Source of the DNA: Alternaria dauci
Lineage: Eukaryota > Ascomycota > Dothideomycetes > Pleosporales > Pleosporaceae
NCBI RefSeq assembly: GCF_042100115.1
Contig: NC_091275.1
Location: 1,240,001-1,304,000 of the forward strand
DNA: 64,000 nucleotides
Direction: 5' to 3'
Positions 1 to 8,235 of the stretch are shown piece after piece (within the stretch, counting starts at the first letter, position 1; each line of letters starts with the position of its first letter). A model generated the notes under the pieces. It was not told where the DNA came from and made no database searches. It was given only the letters and a program-made list of their open reading frames with translations. Both the position numbers and the translations under genes were made by a program.

Positions 1-20
1 CTAAGCTAGCCCTCCTACTT
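1..20. repeat. Tail of an AT-rich spacer copy
   Basis: The first 20 bases match the last 20 bases of the 1,043-bp spacer that precedes the other 5' LTRs. The repeat array therefore continues upstream of the window. Confidence 0.85.
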
Positions 21-496
21 TGTTACAAGGTAATAAGGAATTGCTTCCCTTTTATGCAGGTCGTATAAAGGAAGACTATTAGGCGGACACGATGGACGAA
101 AGTGGATCTAGGGCGGGGCCCAGATTACGTGAAAGGAATGGCATCCCGCTAAGACCTGGCCTCTGGGAGGCTAGTGAGGATTGGGAGGTTACGGCCCTCC
201 TAGGCCTCCCTCTTGGAAGGGAGGGTAAGGAGGACAGGACCTATGGTAATGGGTATAAGAATGTGTTGGATCTTATTATTACACTTGTTGTGGTTAACTT
301 AAATAGTTCATCTCTTACACAGATTGTCAACTAGTTATTCTATCGTTTATAGAATTGGTATTGTTTATCCTTTGGTTACAACGATAACTCTTTTCCACCT
401 GATCATTCCATACGATACCTCACGGACTACCGCTTTAGTCTACCTCGCCTTAGTACGGACCGAGCCTAGAGAAGTATAGCCTAACCCCGTGTAACA
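21..496 (+). repeat. Single LTR (476 bp), RIP-mutated
   Basis: The LTR begins TGTTACA and ends TGTAACA, a 7-bp terminal inverted repeat. No internal region follows, only spacer. It matches the 5' LTRs of the full elements except near position 375, where it reads TTGGTTACAACG instead of TTAGTTATAACG. Its left flank (CCTACTT) is that of a 5' LTR, while its right flank (CTAGTAGG) is the spacer start. It is therefore a recombinant product and not a simple solo LTR with its own target duplication. Confidence 0.93.
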
Positions 497-1539
497 CTAG
501 TAGGCTATATTAAGGCTTATAATAGCCTATTTCTACGTACTACCTAGTCTACTAAGTAATAACTCCTTAGAAAGAGAACTAAGTAATAATAAGGAAAAAT
601 CTACTAAGTTAAAATTATAAAGGATAATTATATTTATGTAGTACTCTATACTAAGTAGGTATCTTAAATAGAAAGAAAAGACTTTTACCTTATAATAGCC
701 TAGAATAGCCCTAAATAGGCCTTTCTAGAATAGGCTAGATTATTCTATATCCTAATACTTAAAAAAGTAGGTTAAGAGCCTAATAGGGCTTATTCTACGC
801 CTAGTTATACTAAACTCCTTTATACTAGATTATAATTACTATTTCTAACTACCTTTAGGCTTATAATAGACCTAAAAGCTCCTACTTAAATTAATCTTAG
901 CTTTCTTAGCCTTAAGCTTATAGATCTTATAGGTAATCTTAGCCTTCTAACTAAAGGTACCCTTACTAGTAATAGCTTTACGCTAAGTCTTAAGCTTAGT
1001 AATCATAACTATAATTATACTATACTATATCTTAAGACTAGTATTAGTAGGATTCTACTTATACTAGTATAGGTTAGTATAGCCTATAATAGGCTATATA
1101 GGACTAGAAAGAAGTAAAGTAAGTACTTATAGCCCTTTTAAGAGTACTAAAGCCTTTACTAGCTAATTCTACCTCTTCTTAGACCTTCTTAGCCTTAATT
1201 AGGGCTTTTACCTCCTTCTTAGTCTTAATTACGTCCTTAGAGTATAACTTATTATTTCTATAGTACCTAGAATAAGGAGTATTAGGATTATTACTACTAG
1301 TAATAATACTACCTAGGTAGGCCTTACTAGTATAAAGCTATAAATACTTATAGTTAGGGGTAAAAGTCCTAAGGTATAAGTTAGCTTAGATAGGCCTATA
1401 ATAGGCTAGGATAGGCTAGGATAACCTTATAAAGGCTAACTAAGGCTTAATAGCTTAGAAGGGGGTTATAGGGGCTAACTTATATCTTAATAGCCTTCTT
1501 TATACTATAATACTCTTTACTAAGCTAGCCCTCCTACTT
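497..1539. repeat. AT-rich RIP-degraded spacer, copy 1
   Basis: This 1,043-bp block is nearly free of CpA and TpG and rich in TpA, the footprint of saturated RIP. No ORF survives. Read on the minus strand near 1140-1260, a Lys/Glu-rich frame broken by TAG/TAA codons can be seen, as expected if CAG/CAA codons became stops. It is probably the relic of an older element. Three more copies occur at 8710, 10229 and 18444, with no difference I could see by eye. Confidence 0.85.
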
Positions 1540-2015
1540 TGTTACAAGGTAATAAGGAATTGCTTCCCTTTTATGCAGGTCGTATAAAGGAAGACTATTA
1601 GGCGGACACGATGGACGAAAGTGGATCTAGGGCGGGGCCCAGATTACGTGAAAGGAATGGCATCCCGCTAAGACCTGGCCTCTGGGAGGCTAGTGAGGAT
1701 TGGGAGGTTACGGCCCTCCTAGGCCTCCCTCTTGGAAGGGAGGGTAAGGAGGACAGGACCTATGGTAATGGGTATAAGAATGTGTTGGATCTTATTATTA
1801 CACTTGTTGTGGTTAACTTAAATAGTTCATCTCTTACACAGATTGTCAACTAGTTATTCTATCGTTTATAGAATTGGTATTGTTTATCCTTTAGTTATAA
1901 CGATAACTCTTTTCCACCTGATCATTCCATACGATACCTCACGGACTACCGCTTTAGTCTACCTCGCCTTAGTACGGACCGAGCCTAGAGAAGTATAGCC
2001 TAACCCCGTGTAACA
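1540..2015 (+). repeat. 5' LTR of element 1 (RIP-mutated)
   Basis: This 476-bp TG...CA LTR matches the 5' LTRs of elements 2 and 3. Relative to the 3' LTRs it has many CpA-to-TpA and TpG-to-TpA changes. It contains GTGGTTAA at 1809-1816, the reverse complement of the bases just after the LTR (see the primer-binding site entry). Confidence 0.93.
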
Positions 2016-2017
2016 CT

Positions 2018-2025
2018 TTAACCAC
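2018..2025 (+). promoter_or_regulatory. Candidate self-priming primer-binding site
   Basis: TTAACCAC lies two bases after the 5' LTR and is the exact reverse complement of GTGGTTAA inside the same LTR (1809-1816). I do not recognise a tRNA-complementary site starting with TGG at the LTR edge. Self-priming from the transcript 5' end is known for Tf1/sushi-type elements. Here it is inferred from only 8 complementary bases. The same site occurs at 11750-11757 and 19965-19972. Confidence 0.35.
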
Positions 2026-2078
2026 CTTGGATATCAGTGGACGTTTAACCAACAGGACAGCCCGATTAAGATTCAACA

Positions 2079-4019
2079 ATGGCTCATCAGGGAAACGCGC
2101 AGAACAACAGGGCTCAGGGTCAGGGACCCTCGACGCCAGCACGCCCTACCCCAGAAAATGATGAGATGCTGGAAGCATCCGATGACGAGGGAGAGAACCC
2201 TAACGTCACTGAGCTCAGGAATCTTAGGCAACACACAACCACGCAGGCTCAGCAGATTGCTGAGATGCAGGCAATGATCAATCAGCTTGCAGGGCAACTG
2301 ATGATGACCCCTAACGAACGACCCGTTGCTACAAAGAAACCCAAGATAGCGTCACCAGAGAAATACGGTGGAGAACGAGAAAAGCTACGAGTATTTCTCA
2401 CCAACATCGACCTGTACTGCGAGTACAACGAGGTACCCAACGACCAGGAAAAGATCCTCATGGCCAGTACATACATGAAGGATAAGGCTTCCAATTGGAT
2501 GCAACCCTATGTGGACGATTATCTGCTGGATGCAGAACACATGGGCACCAAAGAAGGAACCCGTACCTTATTCGCAAGTTGGACAGAGTTTAAGCAAGAG
2601 ATGGGACGCATCTTCGGAGAAGTAGACGCTCAGAACCAGGCAGAGAAGAAGATCACTCGCCTGAGGCAGACCTCGTCAGTATCGGCATACACGGCGGAAT
2701 TTAAGCAACTACAAGCACGGATCGATTGGGATGATGCGGCACTTCGAACGGTATTCGAAGCAGGCCTCAAAGAGAATGTCAAGGACGGCCTTGTACACCA
2801 CGATAAGCCCGGGACGCTACACGCTCTGATCGAGCTAGCCACGCGTATCGACAACAGGTTGTGGGAACGAAACGATCAGAAGAAATACTTCCGACCCAAC
2901 CTGCCCAACATGAAGAAACAGCGTGGTAGATTCGACAGGGATGGCGACGCCATCATGACCGGCAAGGTACAAGAGAAGGCCAAAGACAAGAAAACCCGAG
3001 GAGGTAAAAGACACGACGGTCTCTCCAAGGAAGAACGCCAGCGGCGTTACGACAACAAAGCATGTCTCCGATGCGGGAAGACAGGACACTTCGCTAGGGA
3101 TTGCGAAGAAGAACAAGTCAAACAGGCAGCTGTCAAGATCCGGATGATCAGACAAGGCACGCCTTACCCGGCCGGGATAGAGCCGGATGACAACCTAAGC
3201 GACTTAGACCTATACGAAGAGGCACGCTTGGAGGATAAGGAAGGCTACGAAATCGTCCCAAGAGTTAAACCGGACAACGAAGTTCTCACCATGGGCCAGC
3301 CAAAGAAGACTGACTGGAAGGTCAAAGGCACCATCGTGATGGAACGATTAGCCAACAACCAGTGTTGGGTATGTGGTAACAAGACACACTACGCCGACGA
3401 ATGCACGGTTCGCGAACGAATCATGATTACCGGCCCGAATGCCGAAGAAATTGGGTATCAGGCGATACACCAACAACCCTACTTCGATGATCCAATGGTT
3501 GAGGTCGAGGACCAAGAAGCCCACGAAGTAGAAGATACCAAGGATCACAAGGATTTGTGTTGGTATGACTGTAAGATAAATTGCGAGTTCCATAAGCAAG
3601 ATAAGGAGGATTGCAGGACAGACCAGGACCGGTGCTGCCACCTGAACCTCTGGGCAGACGAATGTCTAGCAGACATCTGCCATCTACACGAACCAGAGAA
3701 AGTGGAGATCCACTACAGACTTCTATGGACGCAATGCAGGAACGGGTGTGACTTCCATCGCAAGCAGCTCAAGGAAGCACACAAGGTGGATGACTATTAC
3801 CATCGCACCCTATCATCAAACATCTGCGAGGTAGCAGATTGTGAGATTCACGAGGCCAAGAAGGCTCAACCAAGGAAGAGGATCACCAGGGAGGAGATAC
3901 CTCACCAGAACATTCATTGGAGCTTCTGTTACGACGACAGGTGCTTGACGCACTACAGCTCAAAGAATGACACAGGCTACTTTCCTAAGTACAGGAAAGG
4001 TAAGCAGTCAAAAAACTAG
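2079..4019 (+). CDS. gag: Gag polyprotein, element 1
   Basis: This 646-residue structural protein should form the virus-like particle and package element RNA. Residues about 95-240 have the look of the retrotransposon Gag capsid domain. Two CCHC zinc knuckles follow exactly 100 residues apart, C329-C332-H337-C342 and C429-C432-H437-C442. The last 150 residues add about five C-x3/4-C-x2-H modules (from C498 to H625), several preceded by Trp, which I do not recognise from other Gag proteins. The ATG at 2079 lies 63 bp after the LTR. The ORF ends at a TAG directly behind a slippery heptamer, so a minority of ribosomes should continue into pol. Confidence 0.95.
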   Translation: MAHQGNAQNNRAQGQGPSTPARPTPENDEMLEASDDEGENPNVTELRNLRQHTTTQAQQIAEMQAMINQLAGQLMMTPNERPVATKKPKIASPEKYGGEREKLRVFLTNIDLYCEYNEVPNDQEKILMASTYMKDKASNWMQPYVDDYLLDAEHMGTKEGTRTLFASWTEFKQEMGRIFGEVDAQNQAEKKITRLRQTSSVSAYTAEFKQLQARIDWDDAALRTVFEAGLKENVKDGLVHHDKPGTLHALIELATRIDNRLWERNDQKKYFRPNLPNMKKQRGRFDRDGDAIMTGKVQEKAKDKKTRGGKRHDGLSKEERQRRYDNKACLRCGKTGHFARDCEEEQVKQAAVKIRMIRQGTPYPAGIEPDDNLSDLDLYEEARLEDKEGYEIVPRVKPDNEVLTMGQPKKTDWKVKGTIVMERLANNQCWVCGNKTHYADECTVRERIMITGPNAEEIGYQAIHQQPYFDDPMVEVEDQEAHEVEDTKDHKDLCWYDCKINCEFHKQDKEDCRTDQDRCCHLNLWADECLADICHLHEPEKVEIHYRLLWTQCRNGCDFHRKQLKEAHKVDDYYHRTLSSNICEVADCEIHEAKKAQPRKRITREEIPHQNIHWSFCYDDRCLTHYSSKNDTGYFPKYRKGKQSKN

Positions 4020-7000
4020 GATGCCGCCAGGGACAGGGTCACGCTGGTGAAGGCAGTCCTAAAACGACCCTTAGGAAGGTGCAGGATACCGATGGTCGGG
4101 TGAAGCAGCTGCTCACGACCGTATCTGTACAGGGACGAAACATCGAGGCGCTCGTAGATAGCGGGGCCGCACGAACGATGATCTCACCCAGAGTGGTGGA
4201 GAAACACGAACTACCCTACCGGGTTAAGAAGAACCCAGTATCGGTACTGTTAGCCGACGAGAAACCCATGGAATATGGAAACGGCATGATACGGATGGAA
4301 ACCGAATCAACAAAGCTACGGATAGCTGGCATAGAGTGCCAAATGAATATCGACATAATGGAACTAGGAGGACTAGACATGTTGATTGGTTATGACTGGC
4401 TAGATGCCCATAACCCCGCCATCGACTGGCGAATGAAGACGATACTCAGAAGAGAACCTGTGCACAAGGTTGCTAGAGTACGCCAAAGAGTGAGCCCGAA
4501 GGACCAGAGCTCAACCCAGGACGGGAGGTTCGGCAAGATCTCGCCTCATAAGATCATGAGAATCTATGAGAAGGACCCTCAAAGAGTAGGAGTCATATGG
4601 ATAAGACGAGTCGCGACCACGAAGGAAGGACCCTTACCACTAGAGATACCAAGAGAGTATCAGACCGACGAGTTTAGAGAACTCTTCGAGGAAAACGAAG
4701 CCACGGACTTGGCAGACCATCAGGATTGGGATCACGAGATCATCCTAGATGAAGGGGCAAAGTTAAGCCCAGGACCTATGTATCCCATATCGCCCGAGCA
4801 CGATGCTGAGCTAAGGGAGTACATCCAGAAGAATCTGAAGAAGGGATTTATCCGACCGGGATCAGGCCCAATGGCCTCACCCATCTTGTTCGTAAAGAAG
4901 CCTAACGGGAAGTGGCGACTATGTGTCGACTTCCGAAGGTTGAACAGCGTTACTCGGAAGAACCGATATCCCTTACCACTAATAACCGAGCTCATGGATC
5001 GACTCCAGGGAGCCAAGTGGTTTACGAAGTTCGACGTTCGGGAAGGATTTCACCGAATCAGGATCAAGGAAGGACACGAATGGATGACAGCGTTCAAAAC
5101 GAAATATGGACTGTTCGAGTACACAGTAATGCCTTTTGGGTTAACGAATGCCCCGGCAACGTTTCAGTCAGTCATCAACAACGCTCTTCACGAGTACCTT
5201 GGAATCTTCGTCACAGCGTACATCGACGATGTGCTGGTATACTCTAGCGGGACGCTAGAAGAACATGTGGAACATGTCAAGAAAGTGCTTAGGAAGCTTA
5301 AGGAATACAAGCTGTACCTGCAGCCGGGGAAGTGCGAATTTCACACGAAGGAAACGGAATACCTAGGCTTCATAATATCTACAGAGGGGGTGAAGATGAA
5401 CCCAAAGAAGACAGCGGCTGTACAGGAATGGCCAACGCCCAAAACAGTCAAGGACGTGCAATCCTTCCTAGGATTTGCCAACTACTACCGGAAGTTCATT
5501 AAGGATTACTCAAAGATCACAACACCTCTCTCCGAGATTACGAAGAAGGAAGTTGGTTTCAAATGGAACGAGGAACATCAGGAGGCTTTTGATCGAATCA
5601 AGCAGATATTCCTCGAGGCACCAGTACTAGAGATGTACGACCCAAAGCGAGAGACGCGAGTCGAGACCGACGCGTCAGATTATGCACTCGGAGCTGTATT
5701 GTCGCAGCAGTGCCCAGACAAAAAGTGGAGACCAGTGTTCTACCACTTAAGAAAGTTCTCTGGAGCAGAACTAAACTACGACGTTCACGATAAGGAGCTA
5801 CTAGGAGTAGTCGATGCCTTTGAACAGTGGGAAGTCTATTTGCTAGGACTACCACACCAGATCGAGGTTTTTACCGATCACCAGAACTTGGCAGGTTTCA
5901 TGACAACGAAGAAACTCAACCGACGACAAGTCCGATGGGCTGAGATGCTAGCTCAGTTCGACTTCAAGATAACTCACCGCGCTGGAACGCTTAACGGAGC
6001 TGCGGATGCTTTAAGCAGGAGATCCGACTTACGCGAGGAAAATCATAAGGAACCACATGACGCCATGTTCAAGAAGATGCCTGATGGCACACTACGTTAC
6101 AACCAGCCGGAACTAGCTAAGATAGCTAAGGTGGCCGAGCGGGTAGAAACACTTCAGCAGCAGTGGCAGCAGAGAGCGGCCAGCTGGCAGTTCGAGCCTG
6201 ACGAGAACGGCTCCGACGAACTGTTACAAGACGAGCGAGAGTACCGAGATATGATTCGAAGCGATCGAACATATGTACCCCCACACATGAGATCGAGTCT
6301 CATCAAGGAACTGCATGAGTCCCCAGAGTATGGACATGCATCGCTAGAAGAAATGGTCAGGCGACTATCAAAGGTGTTTGCGATACCACGCTTGCGAGCG
6401 AAGGTGCAGGACGTCCTAGGCAACTGTTTGGCTTGTCATCAGAACAAACCCAAGAGACATAAGCCCTATGGCCTGTTACAACCCTTACCGCCACCAACGA
6501 GACCATGGAGCAGCGTAACAATGGACTTCATAGTAAAGCTCCCGAAGTCGTTAGAACCAGGATCCGGAAGATTATGCGACACAGTCCTAGTCATCGTGTG
6601 TCGTCACACGAAAGGAGCAAAGTTTGTGCCCACGGAAGAAACCATTACGGCAGAAGAATGCGCGTATAAGGTCAGCAAGGCACTTATGTCAGAACATGGG
6701 ATACCTGAAGAATTCATCACCGATCGTGATAAACTGTTCACTTCCAAGTATTGGAACACATTCCTGGCAAAGCTGGGTGTGAAGAAGAAACTATCGACTA
6801 GCTTCCACCCCGAAACAGATGGCCAGACGGAACGAACGAACCAGACACTGGAACAGTATCTGAGGATGTACGCCAACAAGCTGCAAGACAATTGGGTTGA
6901 ACTCTTGCCGACAGCACAATTGGCCTACAATAGTACTAGGTCTGCGACGACTAAGTACTCACCACACTACGCGAATTACGGATATGAGCCGGTTGCTCAT

Positions 7001-8179
7001 CGAGATCCAAAAGATATAGAGAGTATCGCAGTAGGTGCAGACGACAAAGCCCGCTTGATGCGAGGACTGCACGAAGAATTGAGCAAGAACATAGCTCATA
7101 GGAACCTCACGACAGCTAAGGCGGCTAATAAGCAAAGGATTGAGGGACCAACCTTTAAGAAGGGGGACAAAGTTTTCCTGTCACGTCAGAACTTGAAAAC
7201 TAAGCGACCAAGCAAGAAACTGGACAACCTCCGAATAGGACCATTCGAGGTTCTAGAGGAAATGGGTAACGTAAACTACAAACTCCAACTCCCACCAGGC
7301 ATGCGCATCCACCCTGTCTTTCACAAGAAACTCCTGGAAAGAGCACCTCCAGATGCCGAGCTAGCTACCGACATAGAGCTCGAAGACGATGAGTACGAGG
7401 TCGAAGAAATCAGGGACCTGCGGAAAATCGGTCGTCAGTGGAAATACTTGGTCAAGTGGCTAGGATGGCCAGAGAGCCAGAACACTTGGGAACCAAAAGA
7501 AAATTTGACGAACTGCAAGTCACAGGTACGTGAGTACCATCGGAAACACCCAGAGAAGGGAGGACCGGGTCCTCAAGGGAAGAAAAGAATTCAGAAAAAG
7601 GATCGAAAGAAGCGTCATCCTGCAACCAGCCCAAGTCAGTCGACAGTCCGGGTAGCGATGGTTCAGTTGGTTGAAAGTCCGTACCAGGGGCAGAGTTCCC
7701 CTCGGCTTGCTCTTTCGCGCGATCCTGAAGACTCAAAATGGCGTGATCTCGATCAGCGAATGCTCGCTCTCGCGCCTCAGTCTCTGCCACTTCCAGCCGA
7801 AGTTGAGCGACCTCGGCCTCAGCTCGAAGAAGCGCCAAGCGCTTCTCGCGCTTTTCAGCCTCAACCTTCTCCCACTCTTCCTCAGTCACAAATAAGCTAC
7901 ACTCAGCTTTCACCGAAATACAGCCCGCACACTGCCCAGAGGCAGTGTCCACGAAACAACGAAGATTCTTCTCCTCACACCGCTTGCAACGAAAGGTCAT
8001 CTCGTTCCCTTGTTGGCGGATACGGTCAGCACGAGCCTGGCGCTGTTGAGTCGAGTTCTGGGTACGGACGCGTCGAGAAGTCTGAACCTTGGGCATGGTC
8101 AGGGAAAGTGAGGAAAAGAGGAAAGAGAGGATACGACACCACCGGAGTAGCTATACCTCCACCACCGCCGCCGGACTAG
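4004..8179 (+). CDS. pol: Pol polyprotein, element 1
   Basis: The frame is open from 4004 but has no ATG near its beginning. The first conventional start-like codon is GTG at 4079, so expression by -1 frameshifting from gag is most likely. Counting from 4079: aspartic protease (D27-S-G-A), reverse transcriptase with YIDD at 381-384, RNase H with D531 in its first motif, integrase HHCC (H746, H753, C783, C786) and DDE triad D816, D882, E918 (D-x35-E), a GPF/Y-type region, and a chromodomain at about 1106-1160. The last 190 residues are low-complexity and overlap the antisense ORF. RNase H has HLRKF where HSRKF is usual (element 3 has Ser), probably a RIP change. Confidence 0.95.
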   Translation, partial: AVKKLGCRQGQGHAGEGSPKTTLRKVQDTDGRVKQLLTTVSVQGRNIEALVDSGAARTMISPRVVEKHELPYRVKKNPVSVLLADEKPMEYGNGMIRMETESTKLRIAGIECQMNIDIMELGGLDMLIGYDWLDAHNPAIDWRMKTILRREPVHKVARVRQRVSPKDQSSTQDGRFGKISPHKIMRIYEKDPQRVGVIWIRRVATTKEGPLPLEIPREYQTDEFRELFEENEATDLADHQDWDHEIILDEGAKLSPGPMYPISPEHDAELREYIQKNLKKGFIRPGSGPMASPILFVKKPNGKWRLCVDFRRLNSVTRKNRYPLPLITELMDRLQGAKWFTKFDVREGFHRIRIKEGHEWMTAFKTKYGLFEYTVMPFGLTNAPATFQSVINNALHEYLGIFVTAYIDDVLVYSSGTLEEHVEHVKKVLRKLKEYKLYLQPGKCEFHTKETEYLGFIISTEGVKMNPKKTAAVQEWPTPKTVKDVQSFLGFANYYRKFIKDYSKITTPLSEITKKEVGFKWNEEHQEAFDRIKQIFLEAPVLEMYDPKRETRVETDASDYALGAVLSQQCPDKKWRPVFYHLRKFSGAELNYDVHDKELLGVVDAFEQWEVYLLGLPHQIEVFTDHQNLAGFMTTKKLNRRQVRWAEMLAQFDFKITHRAGTLNGAADALSRRSDLREENHKEPHDAMFKKMPDGTLRYNQPELAKIAKVAERVETLQQQWQQRAASWQFEPDENGSDELLQDEREYRDMIRSDRTYVPPHMRSSLIKELHESPEYGHASLEEMVRRLSKVFAIPRLRAKVQDVLGNCLACHQNKPKRHKPYGLLQPLPPPTRPWSSVTMDFIVKLPKSLEPGSGRLCDTVLVIVCRHTKGAKFVPTEETITAEECAYKVSKALMSEHGIPEEFITDRDKLFTSKYWNTFLAKLGVKKKLSTSFHPETDGQTERTNQTLEQYLRMYANKLQDNWVELLPTAQLAYNSTRSATTKYSPHYANYGYEPVAHRDPKDIESIAVGADDKARLMRGLHEELSKNIAHRNLTTAKAANKQRIEGPTFKKGDKVFLSRQNLKTKRPSKKLDNLRIGPFEVLEEMGNVNYKLQLPPGMRIHPVFHKKLLERAPPDAELATDIELEDDEYEVEEIRDLRKIGRQWKYLVKWLGWPESQNTWEPKENLTNCKSQVREYHRKHPEKGGPGPQGKKRIQKKDRKKRHPATSPSQSTVRVAMVQLVESPYQGQSSPRLALSRDPEDSKWRDLDQRMLALAPQSLPLPAEVERPRPQLEEAPSASRAFQPQPSPTLPQSQISYTQLSPKYSPHTAQRQCPRNNEDSSPHTACNERSSRSLVGGYGQHEPGAVESSSGYGRVEKSEPWAWSGKVRKRGKRGYDTTGVAIPPPPPPD
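4010..4016 (+). promoter_or_regulatory. -1 ribosomal frameshift heptamer, gag-pol
   Basis: A-AAA-AAC sits in the gag frame as tcA AAA AAC and is followed at once by the gag TAG (4017-4019). This is the canonical X-XXY-YYZ form. A -1 shift moves into the pol frame, open from 4004. Downstream, GGGAC (4030-4034) can pair with GTCCT (4056-4060) and AGGGTC (4035-4040) with GACCCT (4066-4071). The order of these arms is that of an H-type pseudoknot, but the spacing is longer than usual. The heptamer recurs at 13742-13748 and 21957-21963. Confidence 0.8.
7452..8096 (-). CDS. Antisense Zn(II)2Cys6-like ORF in element 1
   Basis: This 214-codon ORF lies opposite the 3' end of pol. Cysteines 37, 40, 47, 56, 59 and 66 give C-x2-C-x6-C-x8-C-x2-C-x6-C, the fungal Zn(II)2Cys6 DNA-binding spacing, preceded by an Arg/Gln-rich segment. 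A charged helical stretch (about 72-130) suggests a coiled coil. The C-terminus has an acidic/aromatic patch (residues about 155-180) like an activation domain. The ATG has A at -3, and the 35 bases before it are strongly pyrimidine-rich, as in fungal promoters and leaders. The ORF is intact in all three elements. Function is inferred: an element-encoded regulator transcribed antisense from the 3' LTR side. The alternative is a frame kept open by the sense protein. Confidence 0.6.
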   Translation of the reverse strand: MPKVQTSRRVRTQNSTQQRQARADRIRQQGNEMTFRCKRCEEKNLRCFVDTASGQCAGCISVKAECSLFVTEEEWEKVEAEKREKRLALLRAEAEVAQLRLEVAETEARERAFADRDHAILSLQDRAKEQAEGNSAPGTDFQPTEPSLPGLSTDLGWLQDDASFDPFSEFFSSLEDPVLPSLGVSDGTHVPVTCSSSNFLLVPKCSGSLAILAT

Positions 8180-8221
8180 GCGCGGGAAAACGATAATCCA
8201 GGGTATCGAGACGATACGCCT

Positions 8222-8232
8222 AAGAGGGGGGG
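8222..8232 (+). promoter_or_regulatory. Polypurine tract, element 1
   Basis: AAGAGGGGGGG lies three bases before the 3' LTR, where plus-strand DNA synthesis is primed in LTR elements. Equivalent tracts lie at 17954-17964 and 26169-26179. Confidence 0.8.
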
Positions 8233-8235
8233 TAA

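Noticed and set aside
92..334. 80-codon ORF inside every LTR (up to 104 codons in the 3' LTRs)
   Set aside because: The ORF is open in RIP-mutated and unmutated LTRs alike, but the start differs between copies (Met is lost in the LTR at 8236) and the product has no recognisable feature. It is probably fortuitous.
4912..5247. Plus-strand ORF in another frame within pol, and similar overlapping ORFs in all three elements
   Set aside because: These are shadows of the strongly coding RT region.
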